DNA from: Candidatus Aminicenantota bacterium
GTDB taxonomy: Bacteria; Acidobacteriota; Aminicenantia; Aminicenantales; UBA4085
Length of the DNA: 64,000 bases
Reading direction: 5' to 3'
NCBI GenBank assembly: GCA_017883285.1
Contig: JADGNV010000122.1
Coordinates: 26,152-90,151, forward strand
In this document: positions 47,657 through 56,943 of the stretch, piece by piece
Numbering within the stretch: position 1 is the stretch's first letter
Layout of the letters: every line of letters starts with the position of its first letter
The notes under the pieces: model-generated
Database searches by the model: none
What the model was told of the DNA's origin: nothing
What the model saw: the letters and a program-made list of their open reading frames with translations, nothing else
Made by a program: the position numbers and the translations under genes

Positions 47657-48753
47657 TCGACCGGACCGACGCCGCCTACATGGAAATGGCCTATGGCCTC
47701 GCCGAAAAGGCCGTCGGCCGGGCCAGCCCGAACCCGTGCGTCGGGGCGGTGATCGTCCGCGGCGGGAGGATTGTCGGCCACGGCCACCACGAGGCGGCGG
47801 GGGAGCCGCACGCCGAGATCGTCGCCCTGCGGCGCGCCGGCGCCCGGGCGAAGGGGGCCACGCTCTACGTGACGCTCGAGCCCTGCGTCCACTGGGGCCG
47901 GACCCCGCCCTGCGCGGACGCCGTTCTTACGGCCGGCTTCCGGCGGATCGTGATCTCGGCCCTCGACCCCAATCCCCTCGTCTTCGGGAAGGGCGTCCGC
48001 CGCCTCCGCCGCGCCGGCCTGGACGTCTCGGTCGGCCTCCTCGCCGAACGCAACCGCCGCCTGAACGAGGCCCCATCCAAATATGTCACCCGCGGGATTC
48101 CCTTCGTCACGCTGAAGGCGGCTTTGAGCCTCGACGGGAGGATGGCCACCCGGTCGCGGGACGCGCGCTGGATCTCCTCGGCCGCGGCCCGGGACTATAT
48201 CCATCTCCTCCGGGCCGAGCACGACGCCCTGCTCGTGGGCATCGGCACGGTCCTGGCGGACGATCCCCGGCTCACCGTCCGCCATGCGCTCTGGCCGCGC
48301 AAGGCGCTGACCCGCGTCGTCCTCGACGCGAACCTCCGCCTTCCGCTCCGGGCGCGTCTTCTCTCGACCCTCGACCGGGGGCCGGTGCTGGTGTTCGCCC
48401 GCGCGGGCGCCCGGGGCGGCAAACGGGACGCCCTGCTACGGAAAGGCGTGGAGATCATCACCATCCCGGGGCATGGTCCGGATCTCGATCTGGCCCGGGT
48501 CCTCGCCCGCCTGGGGGAGCGCGGAATCGCGAGCGTCCTGGTCGAGGGCGGCGGGCGGGTCGCCACGTCGCTCCTCGAAGCGCGTCTCGCGGACAAGGCG
48601 TTTTTCACCCTCTCGCCGCTCCTCATCGGCGGCCGGGAGGCCGTCTCGGTGTTCGGAGGCGAGGGCGCGGCCAAGGTCAAGGACGCCTTCGCCCTGAGGT
48701 CGGTTTCCGCGTTCCGGATCGGGCCGGACACCGTCCTGGAAGGATATTTCTGA
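47653..48753 (+). CDS. ribD: Bifunctional riboflavin deaminase/reductase
   Basis: PNPCVGAVIV, HAEIVAL, EPCVHWGRTPPC. Confidence 0.96.
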   Translation: MIDRTDAAYMEMAYGLAEKAVGRASPNPCVGAVIVRGGRIVGHGHHEAAGEPHAEIVALRRAGARAKGATLYVTLEPCVHWGRTPPCADAVLTAGFRRIVISALDPNPLVFGKGVRRLRRAGLDVSVGLLAERNRRLNEAPSKYVTRGIPFVTLKAALSLDGRMATRSRDARWISSAAARDYIHLLRAEHDALLVGIGTVLADDPRLTVRHALWPRKALTRVVLDANLRLPLRARLLSTLDRGPVLVFARAGARGGKRDALLRKGVEIITIPGHGPDLDLARVLARLGERGIASVLVEGGGRVATSLLEARLADKAFFTLSPLLIGGREAVSVFGGEGAAKVKDAFALRSVSAFRIGPDTVLEGYF

Positions 48754-49349
48754 TGTTCACAGGCATCATCACCCACAAGGGGCTGTTCCGGGGATACCGC
48801 AAGGGGCGGGCCGAGCTGGCGCTCGAAGCGCCCGGCCTCGTCGGGCGCGTGGCGATCGGAGACAGCGTCGCCGTCGACGGCGTCTGCCTGACCGTCATCC
48901 GCCGGGACGCCCGCCTGGTCTTCTTCAATCTCTCCCGGGAGACCCTCGACTGTTCGACCCTGGGCACGCTCCGGGCGGGCAGCGCCGTGAACCTGGAGCT
49001 TCCCCTGACCCTGGCCGCGCCCCTCGGCGGGCATCTCGTCTCGGGGCACGTCGACTTCAGGGCGAAGCTCCTCAAGTCGACGCCCCGGAAGCCGGGCCGG
49101 CGCCTGGAATTCTCCCTCGCCCGCGAATTCCGGCCCTATTTCATCTCGAAAGGCTCGGCGGCCGTGAACGGCGTCAGCCTGACCGTGGCCGCCCTCGGCC
49201 CATCGTCCTTCGAAGTGGAGGTCATCCCGGTCACCCTCGAGAAGACGAACCTCGGCCGGCTCAAGCCCGGGGGCGCGGCGAACGTCGAGTGTGACATGGT
49301 CGGGAAATACGTGTATAATTGGATAACTTCAAGAAACAACGAGGATTAG
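48753..49349 (+). CDS. ribE: Riboflavin synthase alpha chain
   Basis: [10 protein letters not shown], duplicated lumazine-binding domains, SGHVDF. Confidence 0.95.
   Translation: MFTGIITHKGLFRGYRKGRAELALEAPGLVGRVAIGDSVAVDGVCLTVIRRDARLVFFNLSRETLDCSTLGTLRAGSAVNLELPLTLAAPLGGHLVSGHVDFRAKLLKSTPRKPGRRLEFSLAREFRPYFISKGSAAVNGVSLTVAALGPSSFEVEVIPVTLEKTNLGRLKPGGAANVECDMVGKYVYNWITSRNNED
49291..49319 (+). promoter_or_regulatory. Internal promoter GTGACA-N17-TATAAT before ribBA
   Basis: 11/12 consensus positions, inside the ribE 3' end. Confidence 0.7.
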
Positions 49350-49363
49350 AAGGATAAGCCTGC

Positions 49364-50581
49364 ATGGAAACGAAGCGCGCGACAGCCCCGGCGGAAGACG
49401 CGATCCGGGCCGTCCGGAACGGACAGTTGATCATCATCGTCGACGACGAGGACCGCGAAAACGAGGGCGACTTCATGGTCGCCGCCGAGAAGACGACCCC
49501 CGAGATCATCAATTTCATGGCCAAATACGGGCGGGGGCTCATCTGCCTGCCGCTCACCGGGAAGCGCCTCGAAGAGCTCCAGCTCCCGCTCATGGTCTCC
49601 GACAACACGGCCCGGTTCCAGACCGCGTTCACGGTCTCGATCGATGCCAAGGACGGGATCTCGACCGGCATTTCCGCTTATGACCGGGCCCGGACGGTCC
49701 TCGCCGCCATCGACCCCAAGACAAGTCCCGCGGACCTCGCCCGGCCGGGCCACATCTTTCCCCTGCAGGCCAAGGAGGGCGGCGTGCTCGCCCGGGTGGG
49801 CCAGACCGAGGCGGCCGTGGACCTGGCGCGCCTCGCGGGCCTCGAGGCCGCGGGCGTGATCTGCGAGATCATGAACGAGGATGGGACCATGGCCCGCATG
49901 CCCGAGCTCGAGAAGATCGGCCGGGAGCACGGCATTCCGATCCTGACCATCGAAGAGCTGATCAAATACCGGATGCACAACGAGTGCTTCGTCCGAAAGA
50001 TCGAGGAGGCCGACCTCCCGACGCGCTTCGGCCATTTCCGGATCGCGATCTTCGAGGACGTCATCCACCACGAGGACCACGTCGCCCTGATCAAGGGGGA
50101 GATCCGCGGGGACGAGCCGACCCTCGTCCGGGCCCACTCCCAATGCCTGACCGGCGACACATTCGGGTCGTGCCGCTGCGACTGCGGCGAACAGCTCCAC
50201 CGGGCGCTCGAGATGGTCGAGCAGGCGGGGACGGGGGTGGTCCTTTACATCCAAAACCACGAGGGACGGGGCATCGGCCTGACGAACAAGATCCGGGCCT
50301 ACGCCATCCAGGAGCAGGGCGTCGACACGGTCGAGGCCAACCTCCGGCTCGGCTTCAAGCCCGACCAGCGGGATTACGGGATCGGGGCGCAGATCCTCGT
50401 CTCGCTCGGGATCAAGAAGATCCGGCTCCTGACCAACAATCCCCGGAAGTTCATCGGCCTCACGGGCTACGGCCTCGAGATCGTCGAACGGGTGGCGATC
50501 GAAGTCCCGCCCAACACGGCCAACTTCCAATACCTGAAGACGAAGAAAGAGAAGATGGGGCATATCCTCGAGATGGTTTGA
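49364..50581 (+). CDS. ribBA: Bifunctional DHBP synthase / GTP cyclohydrolase II
   Basis: [38 protein letters not shown]. Confidence 0.97.
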   Translation: METKRATAPAEDAIRAVRNGQLIIIVDDEDRENEGDFMVAAEKTTPEIINFMAKYGRGLICLPLTGKRLEELQLPLMVSDNTARFQTAFTVSIDAKDGISTGISAYDRARTVLAAIDPKTSPADLARPGHIFPLQAKEGGVLARVGQTEAAVDLARLAGLEAAGVICEIMNEDGTMARMPELEKIGREHGIPILTIEELIKYRMHNECFVRKIEEADLPTRFGHFRIAIFEDVIHHEDHVALIKGEIRGDEPTLVRAHSQCLTGDTFGSCRCDCGEQLHRALEMVEQAGTGVVLYIQNHEGRGIGLTNKIRAYAIQEQGVDTVEANLRLGFKPDQRDYGIGAQILVSLGIKKIRLLTNNPRKFIGLTGYGLEIVERVAIEVPPNTANFQYLKTKKEKMGHILEMV

Positions 50582-50586
50582 CGCAC

Positions 50587-51177
50587 GTGGTCAAATTCTT
50601 ACGGCGCACTTCGCGGGACGACGCCGCGGCGCTCGATGAGCAGGCGATGGATCTCATCGCGGGCCTCGCGCCCGCCGCGGGGCCCGCGCCCGGCGTCGAA
50701 GCCATCGCCCGGGCCGTCCTGCGAAAGCTGAACATTCTCCAGAGCCGCGACAAGAAAATGAAGATGCTCCGGAGCATCGGGCGGCTCGATTCCGCCTGGG
50801 CCTGCGCCGTCCTCTTCGAGCTCCTCTCCGACCCCAGCGAAGACGCCCGGGACGCCGCGGTCCGCGAGCTCGCGCACCGCGACGACTGCCCCTGCGGGAA
50901 GCTCTACGAGCGCCTCAAGCGGCCGCCCTGGTACGTCAAGAGCTCCATCCTCCGCATCCTCTGCCTTCGCAAGGACGCAGCGGCGGTGGACGCCATCAAG
51001 GGCGTCATCGAGGACCCGAACGTCGAAGTGCGGCGCTGGGCCGCCCTGGCCCTGGGCCGGATCGGGGGGGAAGAAGCGCGTGCGCTTCTCCTCCGGTTGG
51101 CGAAGGACAAGAACGCCTACGTGAAACAGGCGGCGACGGACGCGCTCGACAAGCTCTGCGAGTTCAAATTCAGTTAG
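50587..51177 (+). CDS. HEAT-repeat protein
   Basis: Tandem helical repeats EDPNVEVRRWAALALGRIGGEEA; GTG start. Confidence 0.75.
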   Translation: MVKFLRRTSRDDAAALDEQAMDLIAGLAPAAGPAPGVEAIARAVLRKLNILQSRDKKMKMLRSIGRLDSAWACAVLFELLSDPSEDARDAAVRELAHRDDCPCGKLYERLKRPPWYVKSSILRILCLRKDAAAVDAIKGVIEDPNVEVRRWAALALGRIGGEEARALLLRLAKDKNAYVKQAATDALDKLCEFKFS

Positions 51178-51617
51178 GCCCGCGAATCGAGGATGAACGT
51201 CACCGGGCCGTCGTTCAGGATGTGGACGTCCATATGGGCCTGGAAGACGCCGGTCGCGACCCGGGCGCCCGCTTCGGTGAGACGGCGAACGAAGTCCTCA
51301 AACAGCTCGGCCGCGCGGTCCGGGGCCTCGGCCGTGTCGAAGCTCGGCCGGCGCCCTTTCTTGACCGAAGCGGCCAAGGTGAACTGGGACACGGCCAGGA
51401 CACCCCCCGCGACGTCGGCCAGCGACAGGTTCATTTTCCCTTCGGAATCCGGAAAGATCCGCAGCTCGAGGGCTTTCCGGGCTAGCGCCTCGGCGTCGGC
51501 CGGCGTGTCGCCTTTCTCGATTCCGATCAGGAGGCAAATCCCGCGCCCGATCTCCCCGACGGTCCGGCCGCCTGTCTCCACGGACGCCTTTTTAACGCGC
51601 TGCAATACGATCTTCAT
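51174..51617 (-). CDS. dtd: D-aminoacyl-tRNA deacylase
   Basis: MKIVLQRVKKASVE, VSQFTLAA. Confidence 0.94.
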   Translation of the reverse strand: MKIVLQRVKKASVETGGRTVGEIGRGICLLIGIEKGDTPADAEALARKALELRIFPDSEGKMNLSLADVAGGVLAVSQFTLAASVKKGRRPSFDTAEAPDRAAELFEDFVRRLTEAGARVATGVFQAHMDVHILNDGPVTFILDSRA

Positions 51618-51643
51618 GTTCTTCCTTCTAATTCATATTGATT

Positions 51644-51730
51644 GGCGCGGCTCCCGCCCCAATCGCTCTCGCGGCTCACCCATCTTCGAAGGGTCCCCGC
51701 CGCTTCGAGCGACCGGGGCTCGCGCCGCGC
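51644..51730. repeat. Dispersed ~87-nt imperfect hairpin, copy C
   Basis: Same paired blocks as copies A, B and D. Confidence 0.92.
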
Positions 51731-51776
51731 TGCCCTACTCAAACTAGAACACTATGCATCGGTTAATCCTTTAGCC

Positions 51777-51925
51777 GGGCGAGGGGCATGCCGCTCAAAA
51801 ACCGGTCTTCGGACGGAGCGGGCAGGGTTCGCCGCCCGACAGGGCGGCGAGAGCGACGGACGAAGAAGAGCGGAATTTCCTCGCCGGGGAAATTCCGCGC
51901 GTTTTTGAGCGGCTGCCCCGAGCCC
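51777..51925 (+). ncRNA. Candidate structured RNA core C
   Basis: GGGC-GA-GGGGCA-(t)-GCCGCTCAAAAAC ... GTTTTTGAGCGGC-TGCCCC-GA-GCCC; internal hairpins 51829-51850 and 51870-51898. Confidence 0.65.
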
Positions 51926-51932
51926 CCCCCGT

Positions 51933-51961
51933 TTGACTTTGCGGGCGCGATAATCTATCAT
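51933..51961 (+). promoter_or_regulatory. Promoter TTGACT-N17-TATCAT for rpsT
   Basis: Direct match downstream of core C. Confidence 0.6.
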
Positions 51962-51986
51962 ATCACGGCGTTAGAGGAGAATATTT

Positions 51987-52265
51987 ATGGCTCATCATCA
52001 ATCCGCGATCCGGCAGGAACACCGCAGCGTGCGCAGAAACGCGATCAACAAGAAGAACAAGTCCGCCCTCCGCTCCCAGGTCAAGAAGCTGAAGGAAATC
52101 ATCGAGGCCAAGGACAAGGACGGCGCCAAGAAGCTGCTCCCCGAGGTGTTTTCGTCCATAGACCGGACCGTCAAGAAGGGCACGATCCACAAGAACAAGG
52201 GGTCGCGCGCCAAGTCCCGGCTCAGCCGCCAGATCGAACAGATCGCCCCCGCCCCGGCGAAATAA
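51987..52265 (+). CDS. rpsT: 30S ribosomal protein S20
   Basis: HHQSAIRQEHRSVRRNAINKKNKSALRS; GTIHKNKGSRAKSRLS. Confidence 0.95.
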   Translation: MAHHQSAIRQEHRSVRRNAINKKNKSALRSQVKKLKEIIEAKDKDGAKKLLPEVFSSIDRTVKKGTIHKNKGSRAKSRLSRQIEQIAPAPAK

Positions 52266-53325
52266 TCCCCCCCGCTTTTCGCAGTCGGCAGTATTCCGCG
52301 ACGAAGGATTCGATGAGAATCCGTCCGGAGACGTCCGTCGTCTTGATCTTCAAATCGGCGCTTCGCAGCTCCGCGATCAGCTGGCTGAGGTCGCGGGACG
52401 ACAGGCTGTCGACCGCGGCGAAGAATTCACGGAATGTCTCCTGGAAAAAATTGTAATTTTGGTGGATCGTGGGCTTGGCGATCTTGAAGATCTCCCTCCG
52501 GTCCTGGTTCTCGCGGAGCAACGCTTTGGCCAGGAGCAGGTTTTTCAGGACCGCGGCGACGGAACCCAGCACCATCGGGGCTTCCGCCCCTTCAGCGAAA
52601 TCTGCGGCGATCACTTCGAGCGCTGTTGCTAGATCGCCCTTCTCCAACGCGTTCGAAAGCGCCCAGAACTTGAATTCCTTGGCGCCGACCGTGACGGCCT
52701 CGACGTCGGCCATATCGATCGCCTTCTTGTCCCCGACATAAGTCGCCAGCTTCTCGATCTCGTTCGCCAGTCCCGCCCGGTCGCCGCCCGCGGATTCGAG
52801 GAGACGCTTTACCACGTCCGTGCCGGCCCGTTTTCCGAGGACGGCCAGTCTTTCGTCCAGCCATGCGCCGAGATTCTTGCCCGTGAGGGCCTCCGTCTCC
52901 TTGATGAGGACGGCGGATCCCGGCAGGGCGGAGAAGGTCTTATAGAGAGCCGAGGTCTTGCGGACCTTGCCCGCGGCAATGACGATCACGAGGGTCCGGT
53001 CCGTCGGCGCGGCGAAGTATTCGCCGAGCATCCGGGCCTCGACCTTGGTCAGGTCTTCGTGCTCTGCGCTGTCGATCTCGACGACGAGGAGCCGCCAGGG
53101 AGAAAAGATAAATGGCATCGTCCGGGCGACGTCGAGGATGTCCCGCCACGGGGTTTCGTCAAGGTCGAACCGCTCGAGGGTGACGCCGGGAGAGTCAGGA
53201 GGCGAGAGGGCGACGCGGAGCTCGCGCAGGAACTCGCGGGCCAGGGAGCCGTCCTCCCCGAAGAGGAGGAACCCGGCGGGCAGGCTCTCCTCCCGGATCT
53301 CGCGGCCGAGCAAGAGGCTGCGCAC
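52222..53325 (-). CDS. holA: DNA polymerase III delta subunit
   Basis: HolA-like domain order, FIFSPWRLLVVEI, LANEIEKLATYVGD. Confidence 0.9.
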   Translation of the reverse strand: MRSLLLGREIREESLPAGFLLFGEDGSLAREFLRELRVALSPPDSPGVTLERFDLDETPWRDILDVARTMPFIFSPWRLLVVEIDSAEHEDLTKVEARMLGEYFAAPTDRTLVIVIAAGKVRKTSALYKTFSALPGSAVLIKETEALTGKNLGAWLDERLAVLGKRAGTDVVKRLLESAGGDRAGLANEIEKLATYVGDKKAIDMADVEAVTVGAKEFKFWALSNALEKGDLATALEVIAADFAEGAEAPMVLGSVAAVLKNLLLAKALLRENQDRREIFKIAKPTIHQNYNFFQETFREFFAAVDSLSSRDLSQLIAELRSADLKIKTTDVSGRILIESFVAEYCRLRKAGGIISPGRGRSVRSGG

Positions 53326-53327
53326 GC

Positions 53328-53852
53328 CTAGAAGCCCTCGAGGATCGTGATGACCAGTTGCCGGGCGAACTTGCCGGCGATCTTTTTGATCGCCTCGGTC
53401 TGCACGGAATCGAAATCCTTCCCCTGCGGGACCTCATAGTCTTCCGTATAGGCGAACGAAGGGTTGGCGTAGATGACCGCCTGGGACTTGGAATCCTTGA
53501 GCTCGATCTTGACCACGACCGTGATCGTATAGCGGTCGGCCGTTCCCTTCCCGGGCGTGAACGCCGTAGGGGAGGCGGTGAAGGCCGTGATCTCGCCCGT
53601 GAGGACGGCGTCAGCCGCCGCGGTCGTCGTGATTTCGACCTTGCCGCGGGCCACGAACTCGTCGATGACCCCCGCGGTGAGGTTCTTGTCGAGCTCGAAG
53701 CGCGTCGTCAGGTTCTTGAACAGGGGGATGGCGATCTTCTTGACGTAGGCCGGGAGGACGTCCCGGAGATTACCCGTCCCGCGCAGCCGATAGCCGCAGG
53801 CGGCGAGGGCGAGGACCGCGAGGACGAGGCCGAAGTATTTCACCGATCTCAT
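53328..53852 (-). CDS. LptE-like LPS assembly lipoprotein
   Basis: Lipobox LALAACGYRLRGTGNL; ATG 53852; next to leuS/holA. Confidence 0.85.
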   Translation of the reverse strand: MRSVKYFGLVLAVLALAACGYRLRGTGNLRDVLPAYVKKIAIPLFKNLTTRFELDKNLTAGVIDEFVARGKVEITTTAAADAVLTGEITAFTASPTAFTPGKGTADRYTITVVVKIELKDSKSQAVIYANPSFAYTEDYEVPQGKDFDSVQTEAIKKIAGKFARQLVITILEGF

Positions 53853-56344
53853 CGCACCTCCTCTTGCCCCATGACGATATTCACGATCTTGTTCTTGATG
53901 CAGACCACTTTGCGGACGGCCTTTTCCCCGATGAGGGCCTGGATGCGGGGCAAGGCCAGCGCCTGGGCCTTCATCTCGTCCACGGCGATGTCGAGCGCGG
54001 CCTCGAACTTGTCCCGGATCTTGCCGTTGATCTCGACGACGATCGTCGCCTTCTCCTCCTGGGCGAGGGCGGGATCGAATGCCGGCCAGGGGGCTCGGCA
54101 GACCAGCCCCGTCTCCCCCATCCGGCTCCACATCTCTTCGCAGACGTGGGGGGTGAACGGCGCGAGCAGGAGGACGAGGTTCCGCTGGGTCTCCCGGAGC
54201 AGGGCCCGGCCCGCCGCGGACATTTTGAGGGCGTCCCGCTCCCGCCGGAGGGCGTTCGTAAGCTCCATGATCGAGCTGATGGCCGTGTTGAGGTGGAACC
54301 TCTTCCCGATGTCCTCGCCGACCTTCCGGACGGTCTGGTGCATCTTCTTCTGGAGGCGGGCGAAGCTCTCTGCGACAACCAGGCCGGCGGGTGTTCCCCA
54401 CTCCTCCTCGACGGCCTGCCAGACGCGGCCGAGGAACCGGTAGCTGCCTTCGATGCCGTCCTCGTTCCAGGCGAACTCCTTCTCGGGCGGGGCGGCGAAG
54501 AGGATAAAGAGGCGCAGGGCGTCCGCGCCGTAGGACTTGATCATCTCGTCCGGGTCGACGGCGTTGCCCTTCGACTTGGACATGGCCGAGCCGTCCTTGG
54601 TGACCATGCCCTGGGCCAGGTAGTGCGGAAACGGCTCGTCGAGCCCGGTCAGTCCGAGGTCGCGGAGGAGCTTGGTGAAGAAGCGGGCGTAGATGAGGTG
54701 CAGGATGGCGTGCTCGACGCCGCCGATGTACAGGTCGACCGGCAGCCAGTAGTCGGCCGCGTCGCGCGCGAAGGGCAGAGCGTCGTTCCCGGGCGACGTG
54801 TAGCGGAAGAAATACCAGGACGAATCGACGAACGTGTCCATGGTGTCGGTCTCGCGCCGCGCCGGGCCGCCGCATTTCGGGCAGGCGACGTTGACGAAGG
54901 CCGGGATCTTTTCGAGCGGCGAGCCGGCCTCCCCGGTGAACTCGGCCTCATAGGGGATGCGCACCGGCAGGTCCTCGTACGGCACCGGCACGATCCCGCA
55001 TTTCGGGCAGTGGATCATGGGAATGGGCGTGCCCCAGTAGCGCTGGCGGGAGATGCCCCAGTCGCGGAGGCGGAACGTGACCGCCTTCTCGCCGAAGCCG
55101 TTGGCCCGGGCGTGGGCGGCCATTTTGTCCATGGCCTCTTCCGAGGTCAGGCCGGTGAACGGACCGGAATGGACCAGGACGCCGAGGTCTTCGAAGAGCG
55201 CCGGGCCGTCACCCTTGTCGGGTGCGGGGGCGGCGCCCTCCGCCGGGACGATCACCTCGGGGATGGGCAGGCCGTACTTGCGGGCGAATTCGTGGTCGCG
55301 GGCGTCGTGGGCCGGGACGGCCATGATGGCCCCGGTCCCGTATTCCATGAGAACATAGTTGGCCAGAAAGATGGGGATCGGGCGGCCGGTGAAGGGATTG
55401 ATCGCAGTGGCGCCGGTGTCCACGCCTTCCTTCTCGGCCTCGCCGATTTCGCGCTTCAGGCGGGCGGCGGCCGCGGTTCGGACGATCCAGGCCCGGAGCT
55501 CGGCCTCGCGCCCGCCCCGGATGAGGTCCGGACTGAAGGGATGCTCGGGCGAGAGCACGAGGAACGTCGCCCCGTAGATCGTGTCGATGCGGGTGGTGAA
55601 GACCCGGACGGACCGGCCGAGCGCGGGGACGGGAAAATCGACATAGGCCCCTTCGCTCCGGCCGATCCAGTTCTTCTGCATGAGCAGGACGTGCTCGGGC
55701 CATTTCGCGAGCTGGCTGTGGCCGGCCAGAAGCTCCTCGGCGTAATCGGTGATCTTGAGGAACCATTGCTCCATCTTCTTCTGCTCGACGCTGTTCGAGC
55801 ACCGCCAGCATGCGCCGTCGGCCGCCTGCTCGTTGGCCAGGACGGTGCGGCAGGTCGGGCACCAGTTGACCCAGCTCTCACGGCGGTAGGCCAGCCCGCG
55901 CTCGTACATCTTCAGGAAGATCCACTGATTCCACTTGTAGTAGTCCGGCCGGCAGGAATTGACCTCCCGCGACCAGTCGTAGGCGAAGCCCATCCTCCGG
56001 AGCTGGGTCTTCATGTGGGCGATGTTGTCGAGCGTCCATTTCTGGGGATGGATGCCGAACTTGATGGCCGCGTTCTCGGCCGGCATCCCGAGGGCGTCCC
56101 AGCCGATGGGGTGGAGGACGTTGAGGCCCCGCATGGCCTGATAGCGGGCGATGACGTCGCCGATGGAATAGTTGCGGACGTGACCCATATGGATGCGGCC
56201 TGAGGGGTAGGGGTACATCTCCAGGCAGTAGAATTTCGGCCGGCCGGGTTCCTCGCGCACTTCGAACGTCTTCTGCGCGGCCCAGACCTTCTGCCACTTT
56301 TCCTCGATCTCCGCGAAATTGTACTCGGCGTGGTCTTGGCTCAT
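53849..56344 (-). CDS. leuS: Leucyl-tRNA synthetase
   Basis: MYPYPSGRIHMGHVRNYSIGDV (HIGH), MSKSKGNAVDPD (KMSKS). Confidence 0.98.
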   Translation of the reverse strand: MSQDHAEYNFAEIEEKWQKVWAAQKTFEVREEPGRPKFYCLEMYPYPSGRIHMGHVRNYSIGDVIARYQAMRGLNVLHPIGWDALGMPAENAAIKFGIHPQKWTLDNIAHMKTQLRRMGFAYDWSREVNSCRPDYYKWNQWIFLKMYERGLAYRRESWVNWCPTCRTVLANEQAADGACWRCSNSVEQKKMEQWFLKITDYAEELLAGHSQLAKWPEHVLLMQKNWIGRSEGAYVDFPVPALGRSVRVFTTRIDTIYGATFLVLSPEHPFSPDLIRGGREAELRAWIVRTAAAARLKREIGEAEKEGVDTGATAINPFTGRPIPIFLANYVLMEYGTGAIMAVPAHDARDHEFARKYGLPIPEVIVPAEGAAPAPDKGDGPALFEDLGVLVHSGPFTGLTSEEAMDKMAAHARANGFGEKAVTFRLRDWGISRQRYWGTPIPMIHCPKCGIVPVPYEDLPVRIPYEAEFTGEAGSPLEKIPAFVNVACPKCGGPARRETDTMDTFVDSSWYFFRYTSPGNDALPFARDAADYWLPVDLYIGGVEHAILHLIYARFFTKLLRDLGLTGLDEPFPHYLAQGMVTKDGSAMSKSKGNAVDPDEMIKSYGADALRLFILFAAPPEKEFAWNEDGIEGSYRFLGRVWQAVEEEWGTPAGLVVAESFARLQKKMHQTVRKVGEDIGKRFHLNTAISSIMELTNALRRERDALKMSAAGRALLRETQRNLVLLLAPFTPHVCEEMWSRMGETGLVCRAPWPAFDPALAQEEKATIVVEINGKIRDKFEAALDIAVDEMKAQALALPRIQALIGEKAVRKVVCIKNKIVNIVMGQEEVR

Positions 56345-56442
56345 GGGTCGACCGATCCTCGTTTTTCCGTGACCCTGGTTGGAGGCGGACGAACAGGCTT
56401 AAATCAGGCTCAATGATAGGGGGAACACGGGAAAAAGTCAAT

Positions 56443-56471
56443 TTGATGAGGGGCGGGAGGCGTAGTATAAT
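56443..56471 (+). promoter_or_regulatory. Promoter TTGATG-N17-TATAAT
   Basis: Ends 6 nt before ATG 56478. Confidence 0.7.
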
Positions 56472-56477
56472 AATTTC

Positions 56478-56681
56478 ATGAATCGCGGAGAAAGCTCTCG
56501 GGGAATCCTCCTTCTCAAGAAATCGGATGAGAACCGCGAGATCGAATTCGAATTGAATTATTTGCGCGCTTTGACTCCGCGCCAGCGTTTTATTCCCATG
56601 AATCGGAAGAGCCGGGAGATGCGGATTTTGCTCCGACAACATGGCCACGGAACAGCTCCTTCAATTTCTAAACGAAAATAG
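56478..56681 (+). CDS. Small putative partner protein of a nucleotidyltransferase (toxin-antitoxin-like)
   Basis: KSDENREIEFELNYLRALTPRQRF...RILLRQHGHGTAPSISKRK pattern; overlaps a nucleotidyltransferase-like start. Confidence 0.5.
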   Translation: MNRGESSRGILLLKKSDENREIEFELNYLRALTPRQRFIPMNRKSREMRILLRQHGHGTAPSISKRK

Positions 56682-56844
56682 GGCGATATTCGACTAGTAA
56701 AACAAGATCTCGGGCAGGATTGGAAAAGCACCCGTTTTTTTCCCGTCGCTCGAGGATATGATCCGGATGAAAAGAGCCGCCGGACGGTCGAAAGATCGCG
56801 AGGATCTGAAATTCCTAAAAAAATTGTTGAAAGCGAAGTCCTGA
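56641..56844 (+). pseudogene. Degenerate nucleotidyltransferase: N-terminus MATEQLLQFLNENRAIFD* and C-terminus KAPVFFPSLEDMIRMKRAAGRSKDREDLKFLKKLLKAKS*
   Basis: Translated by hand; the central NTase core is absent. Confidence 0.6.
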
Positions 56845-56943
56845 CCAGGCGACTTTGCAGGCTTGAACAGCATGGCTTACTCGGAGCGCGGATTCTGATT
56901 GTTAATCAGATTGAATCTTCCCTCAACACGGGCTGCTATTAAG

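Noticed and set aside
46654-48285. N-terminal extension of the RecJ ORF (to 48285)
   Set aside because: Runs antisense through ftsY and ribD; RecJ starts convincingly at MEEYAWHLLEP (46653)
47653-49364. FMN riboswitch controlling the rib genes
   Set aside because: No RFN-like leader; genes are tightly packed behind ftsY with an ordinary internal promoter
51642-51908. Small ORFs in the repeat regions (also 22803-23117, 59917-60227, 51788-52456) sharing GSPPLRATGARAA-like peptides
   Set aside because: The shared peptides come from translating the dispersed hairpin in different frames; no independent coding evidence
51931-51986. Core C acting as the rpsT leader/autoregulatory RNA
   Set aside because: A plausible promoter (TTGACT-N17-TATCAT, 51933-51961) lies downstream of core C, so the element is likely outside the rpsT transcript
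53864-56203. 779-aa plus-strand ORF opposite leuS
   Set aside because: Antisense shadow of leuS
56894-56910. tRNA-Asn-like anticodon stem-loop TCTGA-TTGTTAA-TCAGA
   Set aside because: No acceptor stem, D-arm or T-arm consistent with a tRNA; more likely a chance or terminator-type hairpin between convergent genes
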